From assembly GCF_001507435.1 (NCBI RefSeq), contig NZ_LMWH01000258.1, positions 1 through 64,000 of the forward strand: 64,000 nt of DNA, read 5' to 3'. Within the stretch, counting starts at the first letter, position 1, and every line of letters begins with the position of its first letter. This document shows positions 26,445 to 35,274 of the stretch, one piece after another. The translations under genes were made by a program, and so were the position numbers. This DNA is from Streptomyces sp. NRRL F-5122 (GTDB taxonomy: Bacteria > Actinomycetota > Actinomycetes > Streptomycetales > Streptomycetaceae). The notes beneath the pieces are model-generated. The model was not told where the DNA came from and did no database searches. It saw nothing but the letters and a program-made list of their open reading frames with translations.

Positions 26445-29400
26445 TGATTCTCGCCCCACAGGTAGTCGAACTTGGTGAAGGCCAACTCCTCCCGATAGTT
26501 GTCGATGTTGTCGCGCACGTTGAGGATCAGGCAGGTCTCCTTGCCTCCGTTGCGCGGACCGCGCAGACCGCGGCCGATCATCTGCTGATAGATGTTCGGG
26601 CTGTAGGTGGGTCGCGTGACCACCACGGCGCGGGTGGCCGGGGCGTCGAAGCCCTGACTGAGAACGCCGTAGTTGGTCAGCACCTTGATCTTGCCTTTGC
26701 GGAAGTCCTCGATGGTCTTGCGGCGCTCTGCGATCGGCGTCGCCGAGTCGATCGCCGCGGCACGGACGTCGCGGTCGCCGAGCTTGGCGGCGAGGAACTT
26801 CGCGTGCGCCACGGACGTGGCGAAGACGAGCACCGGCCAGTCGGCATCCATCGCGGCGATCCGGTCCACGATCCGTTGGTTGCGCTCGTGGTCGTCGGCC
26901 AGACGCTGCTCCGCGCCCTTGGGCAGCAGACCACCGAACTGCTCGGACCGGCTCAGCTCGTCCGCATTCAGCTGGATGGTCGCACCGGCCAGCTCCTCGT
27001 GCTCGACCTGGGCCAGCACGCCCAGCTCCTGGAGCTGTTTGATGGCCTTGACCTGGTCGCCGTCGAAGACGGGATTGTCGAGGCGGGTGCCGAAACGCTG
27101 CACCAGGCGGCGGCTGAGCTCCACGTTGTTGCGGAAGGGGGTGGCGGTGAGCCCGATGAGGTGGCGGCTGGTCAGGTTGTGCGTCAGCCCCAACAGCTCA
27201 AGGAGGGTGGTGTACCTGGGCGAGATGGCCACGTGTGCCTCATCGACGATCACCAGCGCCGCGCGCCGCAACCAGGCGTAGTCCTCGGTTGCCAGACACA
27301 CCTGGAGCTTGGCGTCGGTGGCGACGACGAGGTGCGGGCGATCGTACACGGGAGCGGCCTCATTGCTGGACCACAACCGGCTGATGACCAGCGGGATCTC
27401 CGCCCCGACCTTGGACCACACGTAGCGCCAGCTCTGCACGGCCTGCTCGCACAACTCCTCCGTCTGCGCGATCCACAGCACCGGACCGGGCAGTGTCCCC
27501 TGCTGGCGAATCCAGCGGATCACCCCTTCGGAGGTGACACGGGTCTTGCCCGCGCCGGTCGGCATGGTCAGCATGGCGCGCTGAGGCGTGGCACTGTCAA
27601 GCATCCCGTGCAGGGCCCGGGCCAGCTCCTCCTGATAGTCGTGCAGGGCCGGAAACTCCGACGGGCCCTCCACCTCGATGCGTGGGGCCAGCGCCGGCAC
27701 CCGGGCGCCCGCGAAGGAATCCGGGAAGCCGTGCTCGGTGACGAACTTCAAGGCCTTGGAGTCGCCGGTGAAGGTGTTCGGAGCGATGCCCGGGTAGTCG
27801 ACGGCCAAGTCCTTGCGGTGGACGCGCAGGATCGACTCGCCGTGGGCGTTGAAGGCCATCTCCGCGATGCGCCGGGCATCCGGCTCACCGCCCTGCTCGT
27901 TGATCTCGCTGTCCAGCAGCCCCGGCGGGAGCTCTCCGCGCAGCTGCTCCTCCCCGATGAGGGCAGCGATCTTGTCGATGATGCTCTCCGCCTCGCGAAC
28001 CCGACGGAGCCGGTCACGGATCTCCTGGTTCTGTTCCTGCCGCTTTTGGTGCTCGATCAGCTGCCGGCAGCCCTTGGCGTCGAGCCCCCAGCCGAACTCG
28101 CTGTCGGCGGCCTCGAGAACCTCCAGCGGGGTGAGGCTGTCCAGCACCAGCAGCGTGCTGCCCTGGCGCGCGATGGTCATCGGGATCAGCCTGCTCCCCA
28201 GGGGAGTACGCAGGGTCTGCTCCAGCTCGGTGCAGCGCTGCACCTTGCGGCTGAGTGCGGGATTACCCACCCGCTGACGCAGCGGCGGGAACTCGTCGAC
28301 CAGGAGCGTGGCCCGACCTGCCGCCACCTTGCGGATGTTCTTGGTGATCACATCCGCGACCTTCAACATCCCCCAGGTCTCGTGCATCTGACGCGCCGCG
28401 GCCGCGTCGGCCCGGTCCGCGATGAGCAGGGCAGGCAACTGCTCCCTGACCAGCTCTCGGAAATCCGCCTCATGGGTCGCGACGGCGATCTCGGTGTCCG
28501 GCCGCGTGCCCCAATCGGCACCGATGCGGCAGCGGGTCTGAACCCCCTCGGGGAAGCCGAAGCCGACGCGCAGCAGCAGGGCGTAGGCCCGACCGATGAA
28601 GGCGTCATCCGTGCTGGTCAACACCGTCTCGAGCAGCTTCGTCCAGTGCCTGTCGGGAACGTTCTCAGGCGTCGTCGGCATGCGCAGCCGCCTGGCCTTC
28701 TCAGGACTGATCTCCGCCACGGGCAGAACCCGCGCGTACTCCTTGAGCTGGGGACCCACCGCTTGGCGCAGGCCGACGATGCCCGCAGCGGTACGCACCC
28801 GTCCGTGCCGGTTCAGGAACCACAGCAGGGGAGAGACCACGGGCTTTTCGGGCTGGGTGCCGTAGCGACGCGTCCAGCTCTCGACGACGCCCCCCTCGGG
28901 AAGAGCGTCGAGGAACGCAGCCCGTCCTTCGTCGGACAGCAGCGTCAGCAAATGCAAAGGCCCGGCCGGAGCGGCACCTTCCACCGTAAGACGCGCAAGG
29001 CTCGGACGGGGAGCAGTGTCGGCGAGACTGCGCAGGTGGGCATCGTGGACCGCCTGCCGGTAGTCCTGAAACCAGCCCTCCTTCTCGGGCCGGTGGCCCA
29101 GCGTGGGGGCGTCGTGCAGCCCCAGCTCCCGGAAGACGTCCTGGTCGGCGGCGTGGAAGTGCAGGTCCACGGCAACCGAGGGGTCGCGGCTGCCGTCGGC
29201 GGGCACCACCGGCCCCGGAAGCAGACACTCACGCATGACACGGAACGATCCGCTCACGGTGCGCACCCTGATGGTGGCGAGCGGGTCGGCGACCTTCGCC
29301 CGGATGCGTCCGACCTGGGCGTTGCCCCCGGCGCTGCGCATCAGCACCCAGAAATTCGTCCACGCATCGGGCGTGTAGCGGGCGAAGCCCTGATCCAGCA

Positions 29401-31234
29401 GCCCCTCGAAGCGGCCCTGTGCATCGGAGATACGGATCCCGATGGTGTGCAGGTGCCGTGCCATCTCCGGACGAGAGGAGATCCGGCGGTGGACGTAGAC
29501 GTCCTCGCTGCCCTGCTCCTGATCCGTGCGGTGGAAAATCTTGCCGGAAACGGGCGCGACGAGGCCGTGAGACTCGGTGAGGACGATGCGCGCCTTGCGG
29601 GCCTCGGCCGTCAGCGGGGAGTCGGAGGCGCGGCGATCGGCACGGTCCTTGTCGACCATCGCGGACAGGATCCGGATGGCGTGACAGGAAGCCTCGGGGG
29701 TGCCGTCGGCGACCAACGCCTCCAGCCAAGTCACCACGTCCTCGCTCTTCTGCCTCTCGACGGCGAGGATGTGCTCCATCTTGCCGTGCCGCAGGTCGGT
29801 TGCGTCGACGGACGGGTGCACCCAATCCCGGGGCCGGCCGGGGTATTCGGCCCAGATCTGCAACCATGCCTGGTCCAGGTTCTTGGGGTGGATGTGCAGG
29901 TCGCGAGGGATGCGAAGCACCCCGTTCTGGTCCGGGAGCGACGGGCGTCGGGCAGCGATCAGCCACACCTGGCGCAGCAGATAGTCGTCGGCCCAGTTGA
30001 TGAACTCGTTCGTACGTCCCGGCAGCAGCGGCAGGTAGGCTCCCGGGTCCTCGGCCGGTGCCAGCAGGGGAAGGGAGTCGATGACGAGGTGCGCGGCCGT
30101 CTGCATGAGTTCCTGGTTGAACTCACTGCCGTCGAGGAGGTTTTGCCGGTCCTCGTTGGTCTTCCAGGCGGCATTGAGGTATCCCGTCAGCGACACGGGG
30201 TACTTGGTCGGGAAGAACGACCAGAACTCTCCGCGGCCCGGCGGGACCGTCAGCAGGCCCTCCTTGTTGCGGGTGTACTCCGGTACCGCCCAGGAAATGT
30301 CGATGACGCTCCGGTCGTGCAGCTCTCCCGCACTGCCGCGGGCCTGGGCACTGGGGGCATGCTCGAGCGAGTACACCTTCCACTGGTGGACCTCCTGCTT
30401 GGCCCCGGTGCGCACCTCCGTGATCGTGCGGTGCACACCGTCGCTCGTGACCTTGATGGCACGTCGAAAAAGCGGGCTGCGACGCCTGTCCTCCAGCGTG
30501 ACCTCTCCCACGTGAGAGGAGAAAAGCTGGAAGCCGGCAGGGAACCCCTCCACGGTACGGCCGTCCGCATGCCTGTGACCGGCCATGTCGTGGCCCAGGC
30601 GCTCCGCGGCGCCGGGCAGCAGAGGAAGACGGACCACCGTCGTCGCCCAGCGCCGCAGCTCACGCAACACCGGGTCGTTCTCCACCTCCTGCTCCTCGTC
30701 CAAGGGACGCGCCATACGCAGGACGGGCATCTCCGCGGGGTCGATTCCGTCGACACCCAGTGCCCCGGCTATCTCCTGGGCGGACCACTCACGATCGAAC
30801 CCGAAGCAGCCGGTCCGACTGAAGAACTGGGGGGCGTCGCTGACGGACAGGACGGACTTGACGCCCACGCCGAAACGGCCGATCTGCTTGTTGCGCTTGC
30901 GCGAGACACTCATCCGAAGAATCGTCTCGGCGCCTTCCGGCGTCACCGGGGATCCCTGGTTTGCGCAGTAGAGGTAGTCGTCGGTCAGGACAACCTGAAG
31001 CTTTCCGCCGGGCTCGTTGGCGATCTCGTCAGCGCCGTTCTGGACGAGTTCGAAGAGTTGGCGGTCGCCGTAGCCGCCTTGCGTGATGCGCTGCTCGTTG
31101 TTCGCGTGCTCCTGGACCAGCCCGGGGTCGACCCGGTAGGTCTCCAGGACTCGCGCGGACTGCTCCAGCACCTTGGCGATGACGGGCGAGGCATCGGAGG
31201 AAACGAAAGTCTGGGATGGAGAAGGCTCGGTCAC
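26441..31234 (-). CDS. Giant GHKL-ATPase / SF2 DEAH helicase fusion
   Basis: About 1,597 residues from GTG 31234 (GAAAGAAG lies 10-15 bases upstream; start approximate). The N-terminus is a sacsin/Hsp90-like GHKL ATPase: QLFELVQNGADEIAN (59-73), YCANQGSPVTPEGA (89-102), IGRFGVGVKSVLSVSD (118-133). About 900 residues of unassigned sequence follow. The C-terminus is an SF2 helicase: LTMPTGAGKTRV (about 1226), VIVDEAHVAISP (about 1330), IGLTATPFRNN (about 1365), VLTNYGVLSQGFDAPATR, YQQMIGRGLRGPRNGG (about 1553). Two ATP-using engines in one chain are unusual. It heads the coupled operon with UvrD, DrmA-like and DrmB-like proteins. Confidence 0.9.
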   Translation of the reverse strand: MTEPSPSQTFVSSDASPVIAKVLEQSARVLETYRVDPGLVQEHANNEQRITQGGYGDRQLFELVQNGADEIANEPGGKLQVVLTDDYLYCANQGSPVTPEGAETILRMSVSRKRNKQIGRFGVGVKSVLSVSDAPQFFSRTGCFGFDREWSAQEIAGALGVDGIDPAEMPVLRMARPLDEEQEVENDPVLRELRRWATTVVRLPLLPGAAERLGHDMAGHRHADGRTVEGFPAGFQLFSSHVGEVTLEDRRRSPLFRRAIKVTSDGVHRTITEVRTGAKQEVHQWKVYSLEHAPSAQARGSAGELHDRSVIDISWAVPEYTRNKEGLLTVPPGRGEFWSFFPTKYPVSLTGYLNAAWKTNEDRQNLLDGSEFNQELMQTAAHLVIDSLPLLAPAEDPGAYLPLLPGRTNEFINWADDYLLRQVWLIAARRPSLPDQNGVLRIPRDLHIHPKNLDQAWLQIWAEYPGRPRDWVHPSVDATDLRHGKMEHILAVERQKSEDVVTWLEALVADGTPEASCHAIRILSAMVDKDRADRRASDSPLTAEARKARIVLTESHGLVAPVSGKIFHRTDQEQGSEDVYVHRRISSRPEMARHLHTIGIRISDAQGRFEGLLDQGFARYTPDAWTNFWVLMRSAGGNAQVGRIRAKVADPLATIRVRTVSGSFRVMRECLLPGPVVPADGSRDPSVAVDLHFHAADQDVFRELGLHDAPTLGHRPEKEGWFQDYRQAVHDAHLRSLADTAPRPSLARLTVEGAAPAGPLHLLTLLSDEGRAAFLDALPEGGVVESWTRRYGTQPEKPVVSPLLWFLNRHGRVRTAAGIVGLRQAVGPQLKEYARVLPVAEISPEKARRLRMPTTPENVPDRHWTKLLETVLTSTDDAFIGRAYALLLRVGFGFPEGVQTRCRIGADWGTRPDTEIAVATHEADFRELVREQLPALLIADRADAAAARQMHETWGMLKVADVITKNIRKVAAGRATLLVDEFPPLRQRVGNPALSRKVQRCTELEQTLRTPLGSRLIPMTIARQGSTLLVLDSLTPLEVLEAADSEFGWGLDAKGCRQLIEHQKRQEQNQEIRDRLRRVREAESIIDKIAALIGEEQLRGELPPGLLDSEINEQGGEPDARRIAEMAFNAHGESILRVHRKDLAVDYPGIAPNTFTGDSKALKFVTEHGFPDSFAGARVPALAPRIEVEGPSEFPALHDYQEELARALHGMLDSATPQRAMLTMPTGAGKTRVTSEGVIRWIRQQGTLPGPVLWIAQTEELCEQAVQSWRYVWSKVGAEIPLVISRLWSSNEAAPVYDRPHLVVATDAKLQVCLATEDYAWLRRAALVIVDEAHVAISPRYTTLLELLGLTHNLTSRHLIGLTATPFRNNVELSRRLVQRFGTRLDNPVFDGDQVKAIKQLQELGVLAQVEHEELAGATIQLNADELSRSEQFGGLLPKGAEQRLADDHERNQRIVDRIAAMDADWPVLVFATSVAHAKFLAAKLGDRDVRAAAIDSATPIAERRKTIEDFRKGKIKVLTNYGVLSQGFDAPATRAVVVTRPTYSPNIYQQMIGRGLRGPRNGGKETCLILNVRDNIDNYREELAFTKFDYLWGENQ

Positions 31235-31376
31235 GTGTGTGTCTGCTTCTTTCAGGACGAGAGAGGAGGTGAGTGACGCGCTGTGCGCAGACAGGATCTG
31301 CCGCAGTGGCCTGCGGGGCCCGGGCACGGACGCACCGGCCGGGCCACGGAGAGGAGAGTGCGCCGGGGGTGACCCC

Positions 31377-31661
31377 TCAGCTGTCGCGGCGAGGCGGGCG
31401 CCGGTGGTTGCGCCGACGGACGTGTCGTGACGACACCGTGCGCGTCCCGGCCTCGCGCGGGGGTTGCTGCGCAACACCGACGGGACCGTCCTCGGGCACA
31501 GGCTGCGGGAATCGGGTGCGCGTCAGCCGAAGCCGCCAATAGGCGAGCTGGCTGTGCGTGATGCCCTCGTCGTCCAGGTATTTTGCCTTGAGCTCAGGAG
31601 TCTGAGCCGAGTCGTACGCCTCGATGAACTCGGTGATCGAGGCCCATCTTTCGGATTCCAC
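31377..31661 (-). CDS. Small HTH-like basic protein
   Basis: 94 residues from GTG 31661 with GGTGGGGG just upstream. The first 45 residues (VESERWASITEFIEAYDSAQ, then TPELKAKYLDDEGITHSQLA, YWRLRL) look like a compact helical DNA-binding module similar in style to transposase HTHs, where THSQLAYWR would be the recognition helix. The C-terminus is strongly basic (RHVRRRNHRRPPRRDS). It lies 142 bases upstream of the giant helicase on the same strand, in the divergent control region, so it could be an operon regulator or a relic. No family match from memory. Confidence 0.5.
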   Translation of the reverse strand: MESERWASITEFIEAYDSAQTPELKAKYLDDEGITHSQLAYWRLRLTRTRFPQPVPEDGPVGVAQQPPREAGTRTVSSRHVRRRNHRRPPRRDS

Positions 31662-31773
31662 AAAATCCCCCACCCCGACGTGAGCCGGGACAACCGAAAT
31701 AAATGAGGCTTCGCTCGCGGCAGGAAAAAAACACAACATCTGCCGCGAAAAGAGTGCTGCATGCGCGAAATTG

Positions 31774-32123
31774 GATGCACTGATGCACCACCGACGGCCT
31801 CGAGACATGGGTGTCCCGTAACCGACAGTGGGTGGAAATCTTGAACCCTTGGGCTGTCGCCCCCCTTGTTCAGCAAGGTTAGTCAGCATCTCAACTGTCA
31901 CGCAAGGGGTTTGACGCATCGTCGGTCGATGTCGATCACGCGGTGGAACCCCTCAAATCGCGGATTACGGGACGAATGCCGACAAAGCCGAATGAAATGG
32001 CCGCCCTGCCCGCAGGAGTAGAACCCGAATTCCCGCATCGTTTGATGCATCCGATGCTGCTGGCGCATCCGAACCGACCTGCGTCAAGGGACGATAGACG
32101 CGCATCAACTTGTAAAAAGATGC
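31774..32123. promoter_or_regulatory. Cluster of 11 GATGC/GCATC words between divergent operons
   Basis: The word GATGC (or its complement GCATC) starts at 31774, 31782, 31886, 31916, 32035, 32044, 32047, 32053, 32065, 32102 and 32119. Several are paired: GATGCACT-GATGCACC (8-base step), gcatcgtttgatgc (32035-32048), gcatccgatgc (32047-32057), and an inverted pair at 32102-32123. About one occurrence is expected by chance in 350 bases. The stretch is also AT-richer than its surroundings. It sits between the minus-strand helicase operon and the plus-strand XRE-GHKL operon, so it is most simply an operator array for the XRE protein. Exact promoters could not be placed. Confidence 0.6.
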
Positions 32124-32185
32124 TGGTCAGGCTAGGGTCCAGACCTACAGAAGCAGGGTGGATCCGTGCGTAGGGAGATCAACTC

Positions 32186-34294
32186 GTGCAGGACGGCGAG
32201 GACTTCGGTCCGTGGCTCGCTCGACAGCTGAAGCGCCAGAACCTCAAGCAGGTGGACCTCGCCAACCGGCTTGGTGTGACCCGGGCCGCGGTCTCCGCAT
32301 GGATCGCCGGTCGTGCACAACCTCGGCCCGAGATGATGAAAAAGCTCGCCCTGGAACTCGGTACGGACATCGCCACGGTCCTGGACCGCACGACCGACGC
32401 GGACACCGTGCGTCCGATCGCCTGGTACCACCGCCCGGCCCACGCCGACGGCGGACGAGAGTTCGGCAACGCCGCAGCCTTCGCCTTCGACGCCGACCTG
32501 GCAGTCCTCGCCCGTGAGGTGACCCAGAACAGCCTGGACGAACGTTTGGACGCGACACAGCCGGTTCGAGTCCGCTTCACTCTGCAAGAGTTGAACGGCG
32601 AGCACCTGCGTTCCTTCCTCGACGCAATCCGCTGGCAGGAACTCCAAAGCCACTACCGTGCCGCCGTCGCCTCCGGGCAGAAGGCGGGCAAAGCCCTGGC
32701 AGCCGGTCTGCGCGACCTCGACGAAACCGGCACCCTGCTCCTGCTGCGCGTGGACGACTACAACGCCTCCGGACTGACCGGACCCGAGTACGGCGACGGC
32801 CGCTACGCGGCCGTGGTCCGTCGGCAACTGGACAGCCACAAGAACAGCAGCAAGGCGGGCGGCTCCTACGGACTGGGCAAGGCGACCCTGTGGGCCGCCA
32901 GCCGGCTCGGCATGGTGCTCATGAACAGCACCCTGTCCACCCCCCACGAGGGTCGCACGGAACGGCGGGTCATCGGCCGGCTCGACCTGCCCTGGCGTGA
33001 GGTGGACGGCCACGCCTGTGCAGGACCGGCATGGCTGGGCGAACCGGACCCCGAGGTGGAATACGAAGGCGTCTCCCGCTCCTGGTGGGCCGATGAGGAA
33101 ACAGTCTCGACGCTCAAGCTGACCCGCGACGGAACAGCTCCCGGCACCTCCTTCCTGGTGCTCGGTGCCCACGACGCAGGTATTGAGGCGGATGCGCACC
33201 AGACACCGCACCAGGCGCTGCACGACAAGCTGGTCGACGCGCTCGCCGACAACTTCTGGGCCGCCATGACCAGCGGTCGGGACATACCGGCGCTCCTGGA
33301 GGCGTCGGTGGTCACCCTCATCAACGACACCGTGCTCATCCCGGAACAACGAGTCGATCCGCGAACCCGCCACCCGGCACTGACCCGCGCCCTGCGCGCA
33401 CACATGAACCGGGAGACCGTGCCACAGCTCACCGGGCTGGACGAAGTGATCAGCACACGCGTGCCCTTGACGGTGCCACCGCTGCGGACCCAGGCACGCT
33501 CCGGGGGTGCAGCGATCCACGAGGCAGTACTGCTCGTCACCCCCGCCGACGGCGCCGATCAGCAGCACAGCAGGATCGTGTGCATGCGGGGAAGCAGGAT
33601 GACCATCACCACGCGACGCCCACAGGACATCGGCATGGGAGCCGAGCCCTTCCAAGCGGTTCTGCTCGCAGGTCTGGCGACCGGAGAGGAGAGCGAAGAA
33701 GCAGCGCGCGCGGAGGCATTCCTGCGCGCAGCCGAGCCACCCGAGCATGACCGCTGGGGCAAGACCGAAGAACTCGCCAGTACCTACGCGCGCGGTTCCC
33801 TGACCCGCCTGAAGGACTTCCGCGTCGCGACGGACGCGCGGCTTCGCGAGCTCATCGGACACGGTCCCGCCGCCCCCAAGAACGAAGGCCCCGAACTCCT
33901 GCGCGGCCTGCTGAGACTGGATGCGCCGGCAACAGGGCGGGCACGACGCGCCGAAAGCCACCCGACCGTAGCCGCCCTGGAGGGCGAGGTCGACGAGAGC
34001 GGAGCGTGGAATCTGCGCATCAGACTGCGCCTTCCGCAACGTGACGACCCGTGGTCGATAACCCCCGTCGCCAAGTTCGACGTCCGCTCCGGCAGCAGAC
34101 CGGTGTTGGCATGGGCCGCACTGACGGCCTCGGAGAACTGCCGCATCGTCGACGACGTCGTCCTGATCGACGCCGGTGTACGCCACGCCGCCTTCACCGG
34201 CACCACCGCGCCCGACAGCCACCCCGTGTCCTCCATGCTGGCCGGCATCATGATCGACCTGCAGACCACCAGCAGAGGGGCCGCACCCGCATGA
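32186..34294 (+). CDS. XRE-HTH / GHKL-ATPase fusion protein
   Basis: 702 residues from GTG 32186 (AGGGAG 9 bases upstream). Residues 12-66 form an XRE helix-turn-helix (QVDLANRLGVTRAAVSAWIA, GRAQPRPEMMKKLALELGT). A GHKL ATPase follows: N-box LAREVTQNSLDERLD (107-121), G1-like RVDDYNASGLTG (188-199), G2 AGGSYGLGKATLWAASR (224-240). The last 400 residues are unassigned. A DNA-reading domain joined to an ATP-switch suggests a regulator or sensor that changes state with ATP. It is divergent from the helicase operon and next to the GATGC array, and is coupled by ATGA to the following gene. Confidence 0.87.
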   Translation: MQDGEDFGPWLARQLKRQNLKQVDLANRLGVTRAAVSAWIAGRAQPRPEMMKKLALELGTDIATVLDRTTDADTVRPIAWYHRPAHADGGREFGNAAAFAFDADLAVLAREVTQNSLDERLDATQPVRVRFTLQELNGEHLRSFLDAIRWQELQSHYRAAVASGQKAGKALAAGLRDLDETGTLLLLRVDDYNASGLTGPEYGDGRYAAVVRRQLDSHKNSSKAGGSYGLGKATLWAASRLGMVLMNSTLSTPHEGRTERRVIGRLDLPWREVDGHACAGPAWLGEPDPEVEYEGVSRSWWADEETVSTLKLTRDGTAPGTSFLVLGAHDAGIEADAHQTPHQALHDKLVDALADNFWAAMTSGRDIPALLEASVVTLINDTVLIPEQRVDPRTRHPALTRALRAHMNRETVPQLTGLDEVISTRVPLTVPPLRTQARSGGAAIHEAVLLVTPADGADQQHSRIVCMRGSRMTITTRRPQDIGMGAEPFQAVLLAGLATGEESEEAARAEAFLRAAEPPEHDRWGKTEELASTYARGSLTRLKDFRVATDARLRELIGHGPAAPKNEGPELLRGLLRLDAPATGRARRAESHPTVAALEGEVDESGAWNLRIRLRLPQRDDPWSITPVAKFDVRSGSRPVLAWAALTASENCRIVDDVVLIDAGVRHAAFTGTTAPDSHPVSSMLAGIMIDLQTTSRGAAPA

Positions 34295-35274
34295 GTGCCA
34301 CGCTCTACCCCTACCCGACGCTTTTCGGTTCGATCAGTCTCGACGTCACGCGGATACGCCTGGACGGACGGCCGGTCAACGCCTCGTTGCTCTCGGCGAG
34401 CCAGCGAGCCGTCGCTCTGCACGAGATAGGTCACGGTGACTGGAGCGAGGGCAGCCTGGAGGTACGCGTCTTCGCACCCGATCGGGAACTTGCCGGGGGG
34501 CCCTGGAAAGATGTCACCTGCGTGGCAGTACTCACCGAGGCCGCCACCGACGCTCGCATCGTGCGTCGCCTGACCTGGGACCAAGGCTCCCAATGCTGGC
34601 AGGGAACCGTCCCCGTCCTGCGCACGCTCCACCACGAACGCGCGATCCTGCGGGCCCACCTCGTCGCCACCGTCGACAAAGTGGCAGGCCGCGTGATCGG
34701 CCAGAGCGACGACTTTTGGGTCATCGACCTCACCTCCCGTGAGCCGGTTCGCCAACGGGAGATCGAGATCGTCCCGGTCGACTTCCGGGACGGCCCCGAG
34801 GAGTGGCTGCGTCCCTTCAAGGACTCACCCTGGCTGGTCACCGCCACCGGAGAACCGCCCACCGTCTACCTCAACGAGTCGTTCGAGGGCATCGCCGCGA
34901 TCCTGCGGGACTCGGGCAGTGAAACGGAGCGCGCCGCCGCTCGCCTGGTCTCGGCCCAAATCGCACAGGAGACATGGACCGCGATGTTTCACGCGGCCGT
35001 GACCGACCTGGACACGGACGAGGACGGCACCCCCCAGATACCGGGTGGCTGGCGGGAGTCCCTGCTGCGCGCCATGCTCCCTGACGTGATGCCCGGCCTG
35101 CCTGCGACCGACGCCCTGTTCGAGGTGCACCGCCGCCGGCAGGACGCGGCGGGCTGGGCCGAACTGCAGTCCCGGATCCACTACGCGGCCGGGCGTCGCG
35201 CCCAGTTGCCCAAGAGCCTCACCATGACCATCCGCGCCCTGGCGCGCACCCAGGCCGAGGAGGACAGCCGATGA
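34291..35274 (+). CDS. Unknown protein of the defence island (327 residues)
   Basis: Starts MSATLYPYPTLFGSISLDVT at an ATG overlapping the previous stop (ATGA) and ends with an ATGA overlap to the next gene, so the three are one translation unit. The N-terminal half is beta-rich (GSLEVRVFAPDRELAGGPWK, VTCVAVLTEAATDARIVRRL); the C-terminal half is helical (GIAAILRDSGSETERAAARL, RSLTMTIRALARTQ-like end). I see no catalytic motif, signal peptide or membrane segment. I do not recognise the family. Its fixed place beside the XRE-GHKL protein suggests a complex partner. Confidence 0.85.
   Translation: MSATLYPYPTLFGSISLDVTRIRLDGRPVNASLLSASQRAVALHEIGHGDWSEGSLEVRVFAPDRELAGGPWKDVTCVAVLTEAATDARIVRRLTWDQGSQCWQGTVPVLRTLHHERAILRAHLVATVDKVAGRVIGQSDDFWVIDLTSREPVRQREIEIVPVDFRDGPEEWLRPFKDSPWLVTATGEPPTVYLNESFEGIAAILRDSGSETERAAARLVSAQIAQETWTAMFHAAVTDLDTDEDGTPQIPGGWRESLLRAMLPDVMPGLPATDALFEVHRRRQDAAGWAELQSRIHYAAGRRAQLPKSLTMTIRALARTQAEEDSR

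Noticed and set aside
26378..31276. A 1,632-residue open frame on the plus strand
   Set aside because: It lies wholly antisense to the GHKL-helicase gene, is full of Arg/Gly/His low-complexity sequence and has no motif; the minus strand has complete ATPase and helicase motifs.
32132..34222. A long minus-strand frame opposite the XRE-GHKL gene
   Set aside because: Antisense shadow; the plus strand has HTH and GHKL motifs with a good ribosome site.
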